A stretch of DNA of 59,366 nt from Legionella norrlandica (GCF_000770585.1 NZ_JNCF01000015.1:1-59366); one strand, 5' to 3'; shown: positions 7,692 through 17,263, numbered from the stretch's first letter. A program made the numbers and translations. Notes: generated from the letters alone by a model not told the origin.

Positions 7692-9224
7692 TTATTGATA
7701 ACTCATCCCATCTGGGCCAAGACGTATATATTTGACCATCAGATACAGCTCGACGATTGCCAGGAGAGTATAAAACAACACAAAGCCAGCAATTGAAGTC
7801 AATACTTGTCCTGATGTTAAAGAAGAGGCCCCCATAAAAGTAGGTAAAATGCCCTCAACAACCCATGGTTGGCGACCGTATTCGGCGACTACCCATCCTA
7901 ATTCGGCAGCTACCCAGGGCAAAGGTAGAGAATAAAATGCTACTCTATGATACCAATGTGTTTTTTCCAATTGATGTCTTACAGACAGATAGAACCCTGT
8001 TGCAAAAAGAAGAATAAAATACACTCCACAAGCCACCATAATTCTAAATGAAAAAAACATTGGCATAACCCGAGGTTTTAAATCATTAGCAGCTTGGCTA
8101 ATTTGCTGTTCGCTCGCATCGGTCACGTTTTCAGTATACCTTTTAAGTAATAAAGCATAACCAAGATTTTCACTATGCTCTTTAAATACTGCTTTCGCTT
8201 GTTCATTTTGGGGATCTTTTTGTAAAGTTCTTAATGCCTCATAAGCAATCATCCCATCTTTGATTTTTAATTTTCCTTGCTCAATTAATTCCCCAATTCC
8301 TTCTAAAGGGGTATTGAAAGATCGAGTTGCAATAATCCCCAGGATATAAGGAATATCTATAGCGTATTTTGTTGTTTGACTTTTTTCATCTGGTATTCCA
8401 AAAACCGTCAAATTGGCAGGGGCTTTTTCTGTGTGCCACATGGCTTCCATAACAGCCAGCTTCATTTTTTGGTTTTCATTAGCTACATAACCACTCTCAT
8501 CTCCCAGAACCACAACAGATAATGCTGAAGCTAATCCAAAAGAAACAGCTACAGTCATTGACCGCTTGGCAAATGCCTTATTGCGCCCCCGCAAAAGAAA
8601 ATAAGCGCTGATAGATAAGACAAACATAGCACCGGTTACATATCCGGCACTGATAGTATGCACAAATTTAGCTTGAGCTACAGGATTAAATAGCATGTCA
8701 TAGAAACTGCTGACCTCCATTCTCATTGTTTGATAATCAAAATAAGCACCTACTGGATGTTGCATCCATCCATTAGCAATTAAAATCCACAAGGCAGAAA
8801 GGTTGGTACCCAAAGCCAGTAACCAAGTACACGTCATGTGTTTCAGTTTGGACAATCTATTCCAACCAAAGAAGAATAAACCCACAAAAGTCGCTTCAAG
8901 AAAGAATGCCATTAATCCTTCAATAGCCAAAGGAGCCCCAAATACATCTCCTACATAATGTGAGTAGTAAGCCCAGTTTGTTCCAAATTGGAACTCCATA
9001 GTTAGACCAGTTGCCACACCCAACACAAAATTAATCCCAAATAAAACCCCCCAGTATTTTACCATTTGTCGCCAAATATCGCGGCCAGTCATTACATAAA
9101 CCGTTTCCATAATGGCTAACATAACCGATAGCCCCAACGTAAGAGGAACAAATAAAAAATGATAAAGGGCGGTTAATGCGAATTGTAATCTTGATAAATC
9201 AACAACTTCAGCAGCTGGAATCAT
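7692..9224 (-). CDS. cydA: Cytochrome bd ubiquinol oxidase subunit I
   Basis: 510 residues with the haem-bearing architecture of CydA. The N-terminal SRLQFALTALYHFLFVP segment carries the conserved histidine ligand (residue 22). A long hydrophilic quinol-binding loop follows residue ~250, and the C-terminal half has the VVAEYGRQPWVVEG motif (GRW-type). The length suggests the long Q-loop type seen in enterobacteria. It follows cydP closely (the 49-base gap includes a GAGGTAG site) and is the main gene of the operon. Confidence 0.96.
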   Translation of the reverse strand: MIPAAEVVDLSRLQFALTALYHFLFVPLTLGLSVMLAIMETVYVMTGRDIWRQMVKYWGVLFGINFVLGVATGLTMEFQFGTNWAYYSHYVGDVFGAPLAIEGLMAFFLEATFVGLFFFGWNRLSKLKHMTCTWLLALGTNLSALWILIANGWMQHPVGAYFDYQTMRMEVSSFYDMLFNPVAQAKFVHTISAGYVTGAMFVLSISAYFLLRGRNKAFAKRSMTVAVSFGLASALSVVVLGDESGYVANENQKMKLAVMEAMWHTEKAPANLTVFGIPDEKSQTTKYAIDIPYILGIIATRSFNTPLEGIGELIEQGKLKIKDGMIAYEALRTLQKDPQNEQAKAVFKEHSENLGYALLLKRYTENVTDASEQQISQAANDLKPRVMPMFFSFRIMVACGVYFILLFATGFYLSVRHQLEKTHWYHRVAFYSLPLPWVAAELGWVVAEYGRQPWVVEGILPTFMGASSLTSGQVLTSIAGFVLFYTLLAIVELYLMVKYIRLGPDGMSYQ

Positions 9225-9273
9225 AGAACTACCTCTTGTTATTTGGAGTAAATAATAGACTTCTTTCCATGGT

Positions 9274-9441
9274 CTATTCCCTCTGGAAAGAGGCCTCTGT
9301 TGGTCTTTCTTTTCCTAACAACCATTCTTTATTGCTAGAAAGTTCAGGATGCATCCCTCTGACACAGAAATACCACAATAAAACAAGCAATATCATTTTA
9401 ACTGTGAGAGTCAAAACTATATCTCTGGTAATTGGCTTCAT
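9274..9441 (-). CDS. cydP: Putative small oxidase subunit CydP
   Basis: A 55-residue ORF beginning MKPITRDIVLTLTVKMILL, with one transmembrane helix (about residues 8-27) and a polar C terminus. Size, single span and position immediately upstream of cydA match the annotated CydP family of putative cytochrome bd small subunits. GAGGGAA is correctly spaced before the ATG at 9441. The family's function is not established; assembly or stability of the oxidase is the natural inference. Confidence 0.75.
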   Translation of the reverse strand: MKPITRDIVLTLTVKMILLVLLWYFCVRGMHPELSSNKEWLLGKERPTEASFQRE

Positions 9442-9617
9442 GATATTCCCTCGGAATTTACGATTTTTCGATCTCTGTTAGAAATATTTTAAATTCAATA
9501 ATTGAATTTTTTTGCACACTAAAACCGCCGTTTCTAAACATAAGATTTTCTGCAAATCCATTTTGTGTAAGAGTGTAATATACTTTATCCGATCCAGAAA
9601 AATTTTTCACTAAATTA

Positions 9618-9646
9618 TTGACAATGATAAAGATAATCATTATCAT
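9618..9646 (+). promoter_or_regulatory. Sigma-70 promoter of the his operon with an embedded Fur box
   Basis: TTGACA (9618-9623) and TATCAT (9641-9646) are separated by exactly 17 bases, a near-consensus promoter. GATAAAGATAATCATTATC (9626-9644) fills the spacer and reaches the -10. It matches the classical 19-bp Fur box at 18 of 19 positions. Bound Fur-Fe2+ there would block RNA polymerase. The first gene downstream is the TrpR-like regulator that heads the his operon. The divergent cydP start is 180 bases away, so his is the more likely target. Confidence 0.8.
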
Positions 9647-9661
9647 GCGTAAAATGTTACA

Positions 9662-9976
9662 ATGAGATATTACATTAATATGAAAATACATGGTTCTTTC
9701 AATAATTCTGCATTATCTAATTTAATGCATGCCATTAGCTTGATAAGAAATGAGCAGGAAGCAATGCAATTTTTTACGGACTTATGTACCCCAGCCGAGC
9801 TAGAGTCTATGGCGGATAGATGGCAAGTTGTTCCCTTACTACAGAAAGGTATTCCTTATAGGACTATTCATGAAGAAACAGGAGTAAGCGTAACAACAGT
9901 TACTCGAGTGGCCCGCTGTTTAAGTTTTGGGTCGGGTGGTTATCGATTAATTGCTGAAAGATTGGAGAAGCTGTGA
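9662..9976 (+). CDS. TrpR/YerC-family transcriptional regulator heading the his operon
   Basis: About 98-104 residues of the YerC/YecD group of TrpR-like helix-turn-helix proteins: LCTPAELESMADRW, then LLQKGIPYRTIHEETGVSVTTVTRVARCL as the recognition HTH. Two in-frame starts are possible, 9662 and 9680 (MKIHGSF); neither has a strong ribosome site, and 9680 gives the usual family length. The stop overlaps the GTG start of hisG, so it is co-transcribed with his. TrpR-like proteins have been linked to his regulation in other bacteria. Autoregulation of this operon is a plausible inference, not shown. Confidence 0.8.
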   Translation: MRYYINMKIHGSFNNSALSNLMHAISLIRNEQEAMQFFTDLCTPAELESMADRWQVVPLLQKGIPYRTIHEETGVSVTTVTRVARCLSFGSGGYRLIAERLEKL

Positions 9977-10854
9977 AAAGTCGTTTACGTTTAGCATTAC
10001 AAAAAAAAGGTCGTTTATCTGATGAGTCTTTAAATCTCTTACAACGTTGCGGTTTAAAATTTCGTATCAAACCCAATGCTCTGCTGACACATGTTGATAA
10101 TTTTCCAATCGATTTGCTGTTTGTTCGTGATGATGACATCCCTACTCTGGTCTTCGACAAGTTATGTGATGGTGGGATAGTAGGTGAAAATGTCCTATTA
10201 GAAGCCTCTCTCAACAGAGCAAATCACGCTTTTGAAAAAATATTGGCTTTAGGTAGTTGTACTTGCCGTTTAGCCATAGCGGTACCAGAATCCTTTGACT
10301 ATCAAGGTCCGGGTAGTTTAGATGGCAAACGAATTGCTACCAGCTACCCTAATTTACTCAATAATTACCTTAAAGAACGTAAAATTTGTGCTGAAATCTT
10401 AGTATTGTCTGGTTCTGTAGAAGTAGCGCCGCGAATGGGAATGGCTGATGCCATATGTGATCTGGTCTCTACTGGTCAAACTCTTGAAGATAACAAACTG
10501 AACGAAGTAGACACTGTGCTAAACAGCCAAGCAGTTTTTATCAAAACCCCAAAATCATTGGAACCCGGGGCACAAGAGTTATTTGCCATGTTATCCCGCA
10601 GAATTCAAGCAGTACAGCAGGCACAAGAAAGAAAATACATCGTTTTTCATGCTCCAAAGTATGCCCTTGAGCGAATTGCACAGAAATTACCAGGAGCTGA
10701 GGCACCAACTATTCTTCCCTTACCAGGCAATATGGAAAAGGTAGCAGTACATGTGGTCTCCAGTGAAGGTATATTTTGGAATACTTTAGAGACTATCCAA
10801 AATTTAGGTGCTAGTTCAATCTTGGTATTGCCCATTGAAAAAATGCTGGAGTAA
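9973..10854 (+). CDS. hisG: ATP phosphoribosyltransferase, long form
   Basis: 293 residues. First enzyme of histidine synthesis, joining ATP and PRPP. The length and the C-terminal ~80 residues (from about KYIVFHAPK) identify the long, self-sufficient form with an ACT-like regulatory domain that binds histidine. The PRPP loop is visible around GMADAICDLVSTGQTL. The start is GTG, overlapping the preceding stop as GTGA, which implies translational coupling. Confidence 0.95.
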   Translation: MKSRLRLALQKKGRLSDESLNLLQRCGLKFRIKPNALLTHVDNFPIDLLFVRDDDIPTLVFDKLCDGGIVGENVLLEASLNRANHAFEKILALGSCTCRLAIAVPESFDYQGPGSLDGKRIATSYPNLLNNYLKERKICAEILVLSGSVEVAPRMGMADAICDLVSTGQTLEDNKLNEVDTVLNSQAVFIKTPKSLEPGAQELFAMLSRRIQAVQQAQERKYIVFHAPKYALERIAQKLPGAEAPTILPLPGNMEKVAVHVVSSEGIFWNTLETIQNLGASSILVLPIEKMLE

Positions 10855-10859
10855 TCAAT

Positions 10860-12257
10860 ATGTTAATTATAAAAAACTGGCAATTATTATCAGAAAGCGA
10901 TAAAAAAAATTGTCTTTCTCGACCTCGGCAAAACTCTACAATAAAAAAGGAAGTACTTGAAATTATTAATCAAGTCTTAGTGTCTGGGGATAAAGCACTC
11001 CTTGAGTTAACTAAACAATTTGATAGAGCTCACATCAGTGATTTAAAAATACCTCAAGAAAAAATCGAGCAAGCTTATATACCACAGCGTTCATTATCCG
11101 CCATAAAGCAGGCTATTAAAACACTTACCTTGTATCACCAGTCTCTCCTGCCCGAAAGTACTCAGATTTCAACAGCCACCGGGATTACAATTAAAACCAC
11201 CTATAGACCAATTCAAAAAGTAGGTCTGTATGTTCCTGGAGGAAATAAAACGCCCTTAGTTTCTTCTCTTCTTATGCAAGCGATACCAGCAAAGGTCGCC
11301 GGTTGCCCAATAAAAGTCTTGTGTACCCCCCCCAATGCAGAAGGAGAAATCAATGAGCATATCTTAGCTGCAGCAAAACTATGTGGTATTGATACTATTT
11401 ATGCCCTAGGCGGAGTTCAAGCCATTGCTGCCATGGCTTATGGCACTGAAACGGTAGCTAAAGTCGATAAAATATTTGGCCCAGGCAATGGTTATGTTAC
11501 CCAAGCAAAAACTCTAGTTGCAATAGACCCTAACGGAGCTGCAATTGATATGCCAGCTGGACCATCTGAAGTGATGATACTTTCTGATAAACAAGCTAAC
11601 CCAGGATTTATTGCAGCGGATTTATTAGCTCAAGCAGAACATGGACCAGATTCCCAGGTTTTTTTAATCTGTGAAGATCTCGAACTGGCCGAACAAGTTA
11701 ATCAACAACTAGAAATTCAAATGACTAATCTATCCAGAACGGCATTGATCAAGCAATCATTAGCCAACAGCATGATTATTATCTGTCCTGATCAAATGGA
11801 ACAGCTTGATATTATTAACTCCTATGCTCCAGAGCACCTGATCATTAACAGGAAGGATGCTGAGCTATGGCCAGATAGGGTAATGGCTGCAGGAACTGTA
11901 TTTCTTGGACCCTGGGCTGCAGAAACAATGGGAGATTACGTCACAGGGAGTAACCATGTGCTCCCTACCAGTGGTTTTGCAAAAAATCACAGTGGCTTAA
12001 GTACTCTCGATTTCATGACCAAATTCACAGTACAAACAATAGATCAGGAGGGTATTAACAATTTAGGTCCAGCAGCAATAACCTTAGCTAAAATAGAAGG
12101 TCTGGACGCCCATGCCAATGCAGTACAAATACGGCTTCTTTCCAAGTGCAGAACCGCAGAATGCAGGCAAACACATGAGAATTCGAACACAGCATCGGCA
12201 AAGCCAGACTCTACTGCAGTAGAGTTTGAAAAAAAACCTAGTGTCACGGGGATTTAA
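10860..12257 (+). CDS. hisD: Histidinol dehydrogenase with a repeat-derived C-terminal extension
   Basis: Catalyses the last two oxidation steps from histidinol to histidine. Residues 1-~424 align with a normal HisD: GLYVPGGNKTPLVSS, the FGPGNGYVTQAK loop, DMPAGPSEVMIL, AQAEHGPDSQ with catalytic residues, YAPEHL and GSNHVLPTSG. The protein then runs to 465 residues instead of ~430. The extra ~35-40 residues (cysteine- and polar-rich, ending KKPSVTGI) are encoded by a copy of a dispersed palindromic repeat at 12134-12236. The extension keeps the frame and places the stop one base before the hisC ATG. The core should be active. Confidence 0.93.
   Translation: MLIIKNWQLLSESDKKNCLSRPRQNSTIKKEVLEIINQVLVSGDKALLELTKQFDRAHISDLKIPQEKIEQAYIPQRSLSAIKQAIKTLTLYHQSLLPESTQISTATGITIKTTYRPIQKVGLYVPGGNKTPLVSSLLMQAIPAKVAGCPIKVLCTPPNAEGEINEHILAAAKLCGIDTIYALGGVQAIAAMAYGTETVAKVDKIFGPGNGYVTQAKTLVAIDPNGAAIDMPAGPSEVMILSDKQANPGFIAADLLAQAEHGPDSQVFLICEDLELAEQVNQQLEIQMTNLSRTALIKQSLANSMIIICPDQMEQLDIINSYAPEHLIINRKDAELWPDRVMAAGTVFLGPWAAETMGDYVTGSNHVLPTSGFAKNHSGLSTLDFMTKFTVQTIDQEGINNLGPAAITLAKIEGLDAHANAVQIRLLSKCRTAECRQTHENSNTASAKPDSTAVEFEKKPSVTGI
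12134..12236 (+). repeat. Dispersed palindromic repeat, copy A, inside the hisD 3' end
   Basis: Starts CTTCTTTC and ends GTAGAGTTTGAAA, like the terminal arms of the copies at 49120 and 54830. Internal blocks shared with copy B include GCAGAACCGCA (CACAGAACCGCA in copy B), CACATGAG(A/G)ATTCG and CGGCAAAGC / CGACAAAGC. Relative to the other copies, about 30 bases after the left arm are missing. It supplies the last ~35 codons of hisD. Confidence 0.7.
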
Positions 12258-13316
12258 ATGTCTATACTTAATTTAGTTCGCCCAGACTTATTAAACAGCC
12301 CCAATTATATCCCTGGTGGTGATCAAGCTAAGTATCGATTACAAGCTAATGAATTACCTTGGTCCCCAATCACAATGGATGAGCTCAATCTTAATTACTA
12401 TCCAGATATGGATTTGCAAAAGCAGTTACAAGAGCAACTGGCAATACGTTATGAAGTCGATTCAAACCAGATAGCATTAACTCGAGGAAGCGATGATGGC
12501 ATTGAGTTACTAATCAAACTGTTCTTAACTGCCAGGGAAGACGCTTTTATGCAATTCCCTCCTACTTTTCCAATGTACGCTTTTTATGTACGATTACAAC
12601 AGGCAGAAATGATTGACTGCGGACTGGATCTAACCAATAGCTTTAGTCTTACTTTTGACAAAATTCAAAGTCACTGGCAACCTAACTGCAAAATCATCAT
12701 GTTTTGCAGCCCCAATAATCCAACAGCTAATTTAATCGATTTGAGCCTTATTGCTAAGGTATGTGAGCAATACGCCAATCGGTCAGTCATCGTAGTCGAT
12801 GAGGCTTATATTGAATTTGCCAAGGCCCCAAGCGCTATCACGTTAATTCCCAAATTTGAAAACCTCATTGTGTTACGAACGTTGTCAAAAGCATATGGCC
12901 TTGCTGGCTTACGTATAGGCAGTATTATAGCTCAACCCCATATTATCCTAGCAATTAATAAAATTATTGCCCCCTATACTATTGCCAGCCCTAGCCTTAA
13001 ATTAGCTAGAAAAGCTTTAAGCAACAATAGCTGGTTTACTGAATCAATTGAGTACATTAGGTCTTCGCGAGACTGGATTATCAAAGAATTAAGCGATACC
13101 TCCACCATCGAAAAAATTTATCCAACTGAAACAAATTTTCTTCTTGTCAAAACCAGATTTGCTAGGCAACTAACTAGCTGGCTTGCAAAGCATGGTATAG
13201 CGATCAGAGATTTCCCAGCCTCTTCTTTATTGCATGATCATCTTCGCCTAACAATAGGTAATGAAGAACAAAATCAGATATTAATTCAGGCGATAACTTC
13301 TTTTGACAATGAATAA
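12258..13316 (+). CDS. hisC: Histidinol-phosphate aminotransferase
   Basis: 352 residues, a PLP-dependent class I/II aminotransferase converting imidazole acetol phosphate to histidinol phosphate. Visible are FCSPNNPTANL, VVDEAYIEFA and RTLSKAYGLAGLRIG, containing the PLP-binding lysine in SKAYG. Its ATG follows directly on the hisD stop. Confidence 0.95.
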   Translation: MSILNLVRPDLLNSPNYIPGGDQAKYRLQANELPWSPITMDELNLNYYPDMDLQKQLQEQLAIRYEVDSNQIALTRGSDDGIELLIKLFLTAREDAFMQFPPTFPMYAFYVRLQQAEMIDCGLDLTNSFSLTFDKIQSHWQPNCKIIMFCSPNNPTANLIDLSLIAKVCEQYANRSVIVVDEAYIEFAKAPSAITLIPKFENLIVLRTLSKAYGLAGLRIGSIIAQPHIILAINKIIAPYTIASPSLKLARKALSNNSWFTESIEYIRSSRDWIIKELSDTSTIEKIYPTETNFLLVKTRFARQLTSWLAKHGIAIRDFPASSLLHDHLRLTIGNEEQNQILIQAITSFDNE

Positions 13317-13334
13317 TGCACCAGGATAAAAATT

Positions 13335-14393
13335 ATGAAAAAAATCTTATTTATTGACCGAGATGGCACTTTAGTGGAAGAACCTTTTGATTTTCAAGTC
13401 GATTCTTTGGATAAAATTAAATTAACATCTGGAGTAATCCCAGCGCTTTTACAATTAAAAAAAGCAGGTTTTACATTGATCATGGTATCTAATCAAAATG
13501 GAATAGGGACAGCAGCCTTTCCAGAAGAAGATTTCTCTATTTGTCATGAATTTATCCTAGATCTGTTTTCTTCTCAAGGAATTCTATTTGATGAAATCTT
13601 TATATGCCCCCATACCCCTGAGGACAATTGCCATTGCAGAAAACCTAAAACTGGATTACTTGATCAATACCTGAAAGAAACAGTCTTTTCAAAAAATTTT
13701 TCATGGGTTATTGGTGATAGAGAAAGCGATAGGGAGTTAGCTGACAATTTAGGTACCCAATTCTTGCCTATCTCAAAAGATCATAGCTGGGAAATGGTCA
13801 CTGCTGCCATATTAAATAATTTCCGGAAAGCTTCTATCCACAGAAAAACAAAAGAAACTGATGTTAGTTTGAGCATCACTCTGGATTCAGATCAATCCAG
13901 TACTATAGGAACACCTATCCCTTTTTTCAATCACATGCTGGAGCAAATAGCAAAACATGGCGGCTTTGATTTACAACTTCAAGCCTCTGGAGATTTGGAA
14001 ATTGATGATCACCATTTGATAGAAGATACAGCCATTGCTTTGGGTGAGGGAATTAAAAAAGCATTGGGAGATAAATGGGGCATCAACCGTTATGGATATA
14101 CTCTTCCAATGGATGAATCGCTAGCAACCATTGCGATAGACCTCTGTGGTAGAAATTTTTGCGAATTCAAAGGGCAATTTACCCGCGAATTGGTTGGTGG
14201 TATGGCAACAGAAATGGTACCCCATTTTTTTCAATCCTTATCCAGCGCGTTAGGTGCAACTATTCATATTAGCGTAACTGGAACGAATCACCACCACATG
14301 ATTGAAGCTTGTTTCAAAGTTCTAGGCAGGGCTTTACGCCAAGCCTGTTCAAGAACAAATGACTATTTACCCTCGACCAAGGGGATACTATGA
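13335..14393 (+). CDS. hisB: Bifunctional histidinol-phosphatase / imidazoleglycerol-phosphate dehydratase
   Basis: 352 residues in two domains. Residues 1-~160 are a HAD phosphatase (DRDGTL nucleophile motif, then zinc-binding [17 protein letters not shown]). Residues ~165-352 are IGPD, with the [17 protein letters not shown] and [11 protein letters not shown] histidine motifs that bind manganese. The fusion is typical of gammaproteobacteria. The stop overlaps the hisH start as ATGA-type coupling. Confidence 0.95.
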   Translation: MKKILFIDRDGTLVEEPFDFQVDSLDKIKLTSGVIPALLQLKKAGFTLIMVSNQNGIGTAAFPEEDFSICHEFILDLFSSQGILFDEIFICPHTPEDNCHCRKPKTGLLDQYLKETVFSKNFSWVIGDRESDRELADNLGTQFLPISKDHSWEMVTAAILNNFRKASIHRKTKETDVSLSITLDSDQSSTIGTPIPFFNHMLEQIAKHGGFDLQLQASGDLEIDDHHLIEDTAIALGEGIKKALGDKWGINRYGYTLPMDESLATIAIDLCGRNFCEFKGQFTRELVGGMATEMVPHFFQSLSSALGATIHISVTGTNHHHMIEACFKVLGRALRQACSRTNDYLPSTKGIL

Positions 14394-14988
14394 TTGCTGT
14401 AATTGACGTCAGTGGAAATAACTTAACCTCCTTAACTAATGTATTAATAAGATTAGGGCGTCGCTTTATTCTGACTCATGAGGCAGAAGAAATTAAAAAA
14501 GCCAGCTATGTCATTTTGCCTGGGGTTGGGACAGCAAGCGTTGGAATGAGGGCACTTCGTCAAAATGGATTAATTGATGTTTTAAAATCATCAACCCAAC
14601 CTCTGCTTGGATCTGTCTTGGAATGCAATTATTATTGGAATTCAGTGAAGAGGGAGACGTGCCCTGCCTCGGATTAATCCCCGGGATCGCTGAATTACTA
14701 AAAGTAAAAAAAAACCATCCTGTCCCTCACATGGGCTGGAACAAACTTCATTGGCATGCCAACACCCCATTATTGCAAGGATTGAATAATACGGAACATG
14801 TTTATTTTGTTCACAGTTATGCTTTAAAAACAAAAGATTACGCATTGGCCCAATGTCATTATAGTGAAGAATTCACTGCAGTAGTTAAGAAGGACAATTT
14901 TTACGGCATGCAATTTCATCCAGAAAAATCGGCTGGTGTAGGAATAATATTACTTAATAATTTTTTATCCTTGGAGTCCACATGTTAA
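14390..14988 (+). pseudogene. hisH: Imidazole glycerol phosphate synthase glutaminase subunit, frameshifted
   Basis: HisH supplies ammonia from glutamine to HisF. Reading from ATG 14390 is normal to QPLLG and then leaves frame at GG 14609-14610. One extra G gives GICLGMQLLLEFSEEGDVPCLGLI, with the nucleophilic cysteine, and continues through FVHSYAL to FHPEKS (catalytic His-Glu), a normal 199-residue HisH. The stop overlaps hisA by a few bases. All catalytic residues are present once the frame is restored, and neighbouring his genes are intact, so the lesion may be a consensus error. Confidence 0.9.
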
Positions 14989-15746
14989 TTATCCCGGCTA
15001 TTGATTTACAATCTGGACGTTGTGTTCGCTTAAGACAAGGACAATTTGACCAAGTCACCCAATTCAGCAGTTTCCCCATAGAAAGAGCGTCTTATTTTGC
15101 TCAGCTAGGGGCAAAACGACTCCACATAGTAGATTTAGATGGTGCCCGCAGCGGCAACATGCAGCAACTTGAACTTATTTGCTCCATGCAAAATACAGGT
15201 ATCCCTGTTCAGGTGGGTGGCGGAATTAGAAATTTGGAGCAAGCTCAGTCCTGCATTAAAGCAGGAATTTCTCGATTAGTAATTGGCAGCATCGCAGTTA
15301 TAAATCCAGAGTTAACGATACAAATAATTAAAGAAATTAGACCCGAAAATATCGTTCTTGCTTTAGATGTTCGTGTTGAAGAAAACACCCCAGTTCTTGC
15401 CATTAATGGTTGGCAAACCAATAGCAAAAGCAACCTTTGGGAAATCGTATCTTATTACGATAATTTTGGAATTAAGGAGATCCTTTGTACTGATATTGCC
15501 TGCGACGGAATGATGGGCGGGCCTAATTTCAAATTATATCAGCAAGCCGTAGAACGGTTTCCTGAGGTCTCCTGGCAAGCCTCTGGAGGAATTCGTCATC
15601 TTCAAGACATCGCAATTTTGGATTCAATTGGAGTATCTGCAGCGATACTTGGTTTAATGCTTTATCAGGAGAATTGTAACTTAAAGGAACTATTCGAATA
15701 CTCAAAAGCACATCATGTGCTGGGTCATTTGACTCAATACAGATAG
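14982..15746 (+). CDS. hisA: ProFAR isomerase (HisA)
   Basis: 254 residues, a half-barrel-duplicated TIM fold: MLIIPAIDLQSGRCVRL start with the catalytic aspartate, HIVDLDGA, VQVGGGIRN phosphate loop, TDIACDGMMGGPN with the second aspartate, and ASGGIRH. It isomerises ProFAR to PRFAR. The tail after GLMLYQ is slightly longer than usual. Confidence 0.95.
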   Translation: MLIIPAIDLQSGRCVRLRQGQFDQVTQFSSFPIERASYFAQLGAKRLHIVDLDGARSGNMQQLELICSMQNTGIPVQVGGGIRNLEQAQSCIKAGISRLVIGSIAVINPELTIQIIKEIRPENIVLALDVRVEENTPVLAINGWQTNSKSNLWEIVSYYDNFGIKEILCTDIACDGMMGGPNFKLYQQAVERFPEVSWQASGGIRHLQDIAILDSIGVSAAILGLMLYQENCNLKELFEYSKAHHVLGHLTQYR

Positions 15747-15851
15747 GATGAGTTCTTAAATGCCGAGGTAAAATGTCCCATAAGCGTTAATTGGAAAGTC
15801 AGAACCGTCGAAAATATAGAAAAACAGGTGCCTAATGAACAGGAGAGTAGT
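15747..15851 (+). other. 105-base spacer between hisA and hisF
   Basis: The only wide gap in an otherwise overlapping operon. It has a ribosome site (CAGGAGAG) for hisF but no recognised gene or hairpin, and no clear match to the palindromic repeats elsewhere in the window. Confidence 0.5.
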
Positions 15852-16619
15852 ATGTTAACTAAACGAATCATTCCTTGCCTTGATGTTCGTGACAATCAAG
15901 TAGTTAAAGGAGTGAAATTCCGCGATCACAGAATTATTGGCGATATTCTTCCTCTCGCTGAACACTACTCTGCATCCGGTGCCGATGAGTTGGTACTTTA
16001 TGATATTACTGCCAGTAGCGACCACCGATCTGTCTGTCCTGACTGGGTCAATAAGGTAGCAGCAACCATTAATATTCCCTTCACAGTAGCAGGAGGAATT
16101 CGAACTTTACAGCAAGCCCAAGCAATCTTGAATGCAGGCGCTGATAAAATCTCAATAAATAGCCCAGCATTGGAAAATCCTTCCTTAATCAATGAATTAA
16201 GTAAACAATTTGGTAAACAATGCGTAGTGATAGGAATTGATAGCCAATGGATAATTGATGATTATTACGTTTACCAATATACAGGTAATGAGAAGACAAG
16301 TGTCAATTCAAAACGCAGAACTCGTGAATGGGTAAGTGAAGTCCAAGAGCGAGGAGCTGGTGAAATAGTTCTTAATTGCATGCAATCCGATGGTGTGCGT
16401 TCCGGATATGATATTTTGCAACTATCAGAAATGAAAAAATTGTGTCATATTCCTTTAATTGCCTCAGGTGGTGCAGGAAAAATTAATGATTTTATTGAAG
16501 TATTTAAAAAATCCCAGGTAAGCGGTGCTTTGGCAGCGAGTGTTTTTCATGACAAGATATTGACTATTCTCGATATAAAATTGGCATTACAAGCAAAAAA
16601 CATTGAGGTAAGATTATGA
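15852..16619 (+). CDS. hisF: Imidazole glycerol phosphate synthase cyclase subunit
   Basis: 255 residues from ATG 15852 ([14 protein letters not shown], the canonical HisF start with the catalytic aspartate). The reading frame extends eight codons upstream, but GGAG precedes 15852 at the right distance. Phosphate-binding loops VAGGIRT and IASGGAGK and the second catalytic aspartate in [12 protein letters not shown] are present. It works with HisH to make IGP and AICAR. The stop overlaps hisI (ATGA). Confidence 0.96.
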   Translation: MLTKRIIPCLDVRDNQVVKGVKFRDHRIIGDILPLAEHYSASGADELVLYDITASSDHRSVCPDWVNKVAATINIPFTVAGGIRTLQQAQAILNAGADKISINSPALENPSLINELSKQFGKQCVVIGIDSQWIIDDYYVYQYTGNEKTSVNSKRRTREWVSEVQERGAGEIVLNCMQSDGVRSGYDILQLSEMKKLCHIPLIASGGAGKINDFIEVFKKSQVSGALAASVFHDKILTILDIKLALQAKNIEVRL

Positions 16620-17239
16620 AGGATTTAGATATTAACTCTTTAGATTGGAAAAAAATGGATGGCTTATTGCCAGCTATTATTCAAAACGCAGAAAATGGTA
16701 AGGTTTTAATGCTGGGTTATATGAATCAAGAAGCACTCATTGCAACATTAACTACCGGGCAGCTTACCTTATACAGCCGAAGCCGACAAAGATTATGGCG
16801 CAAAGGAGAATCATCAGGTAATAGTATGGCCTTACAACACATCAGCACTGATTGTGACAATGACAGTCTGTTGATCCAGGTCATCCCCAAAGGTCCAGCC
16901 TGCCATCTGGGCTATTCAACATGTTACCAACCTCAACACAATCACACGCTGGGCTTCCTCGATGGTTTAATTGAATTAATTAATGAACGTGCTGAGGAGA
17001 AAAATAATAACAGTTATACTGTGCAATTATTAGACTCAGGAATTGACCGATGCGCACAAAAATTAGGCGAAGAAGCGGTGGAAACAGTCATTGCTGCTGT
17101 GAATAACAAGAAAGACGAATTTATTAATGAAAGCGCCGATTTAATTTATCATTTGTTAGTGCTTTTAAAAGCTTGCGAATTAAGTTTTTATGATGTTTTG
17201 CTCTGTTTGCAAGAAAGAGATCGGAGCGTGCATACCTAA
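16616..17239 (+). CDS. hisIE: Bifunctional PR-AMP cyclohydrolase / PR-ATP pyrophosphohydrolase
   Basis: 207 residues. The N-terminal HisI domain (~1-110) shows [26 protein letters not shown] and the metal ligands in [13 protein letters not shown] and CHLGYSTC. The C-terminal HisE domain (~125-207) shows [13 protein letters not shown] and [13 protein letters not shown]. These are steps two and three of histidine synthesis. It is the last gene of the operon. Confidence 0.96.
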   Translation: MKDLDINSLDWKKMDGLLPAIIQNAENGKVLMLGYMNQEALIATLTTGQLTLYSRSRQRLWRKGESSGNSMALQHISTDCDNDSLLIQVIPKGPACHLGYSTCYQPQHNHTLGFLDGLIELINERAEEKNNNSYTVQLLDSGIDRCAQKLGEEAVETVIAAVNNKKDEFINESADLIYHLLVLLKACELSFYDVLLCLQERDRSVHT

Positions 17240-17256
17240 CTTCATTAGGTATGCAC
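17228..17256. terminator. 12-bp perfect hairpin spanning the hisIE stop codon
   Basis: GTGCATACCTAA (17228-17239) and TTAGGTATGCAC (17245-17256) form a perfect stem with loop CTTCA. The TAA of hisIE is the last triplet of the left arm. No T-tract follows, so it may act as an mRNA 3'-end stabiliser or a bidirectional terminator with the next hairpin. Confidence 0.7.
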
Positions 17257-17263
17257 AAATAGG

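Noticed and set aside
9491..9513. AAATTCAA/TTGAATTT hairpin followed by T as a terminator
   Set aside because: It lies in a divergent promoter region with no gene ending into it; very AT-rich stem, probably chance.
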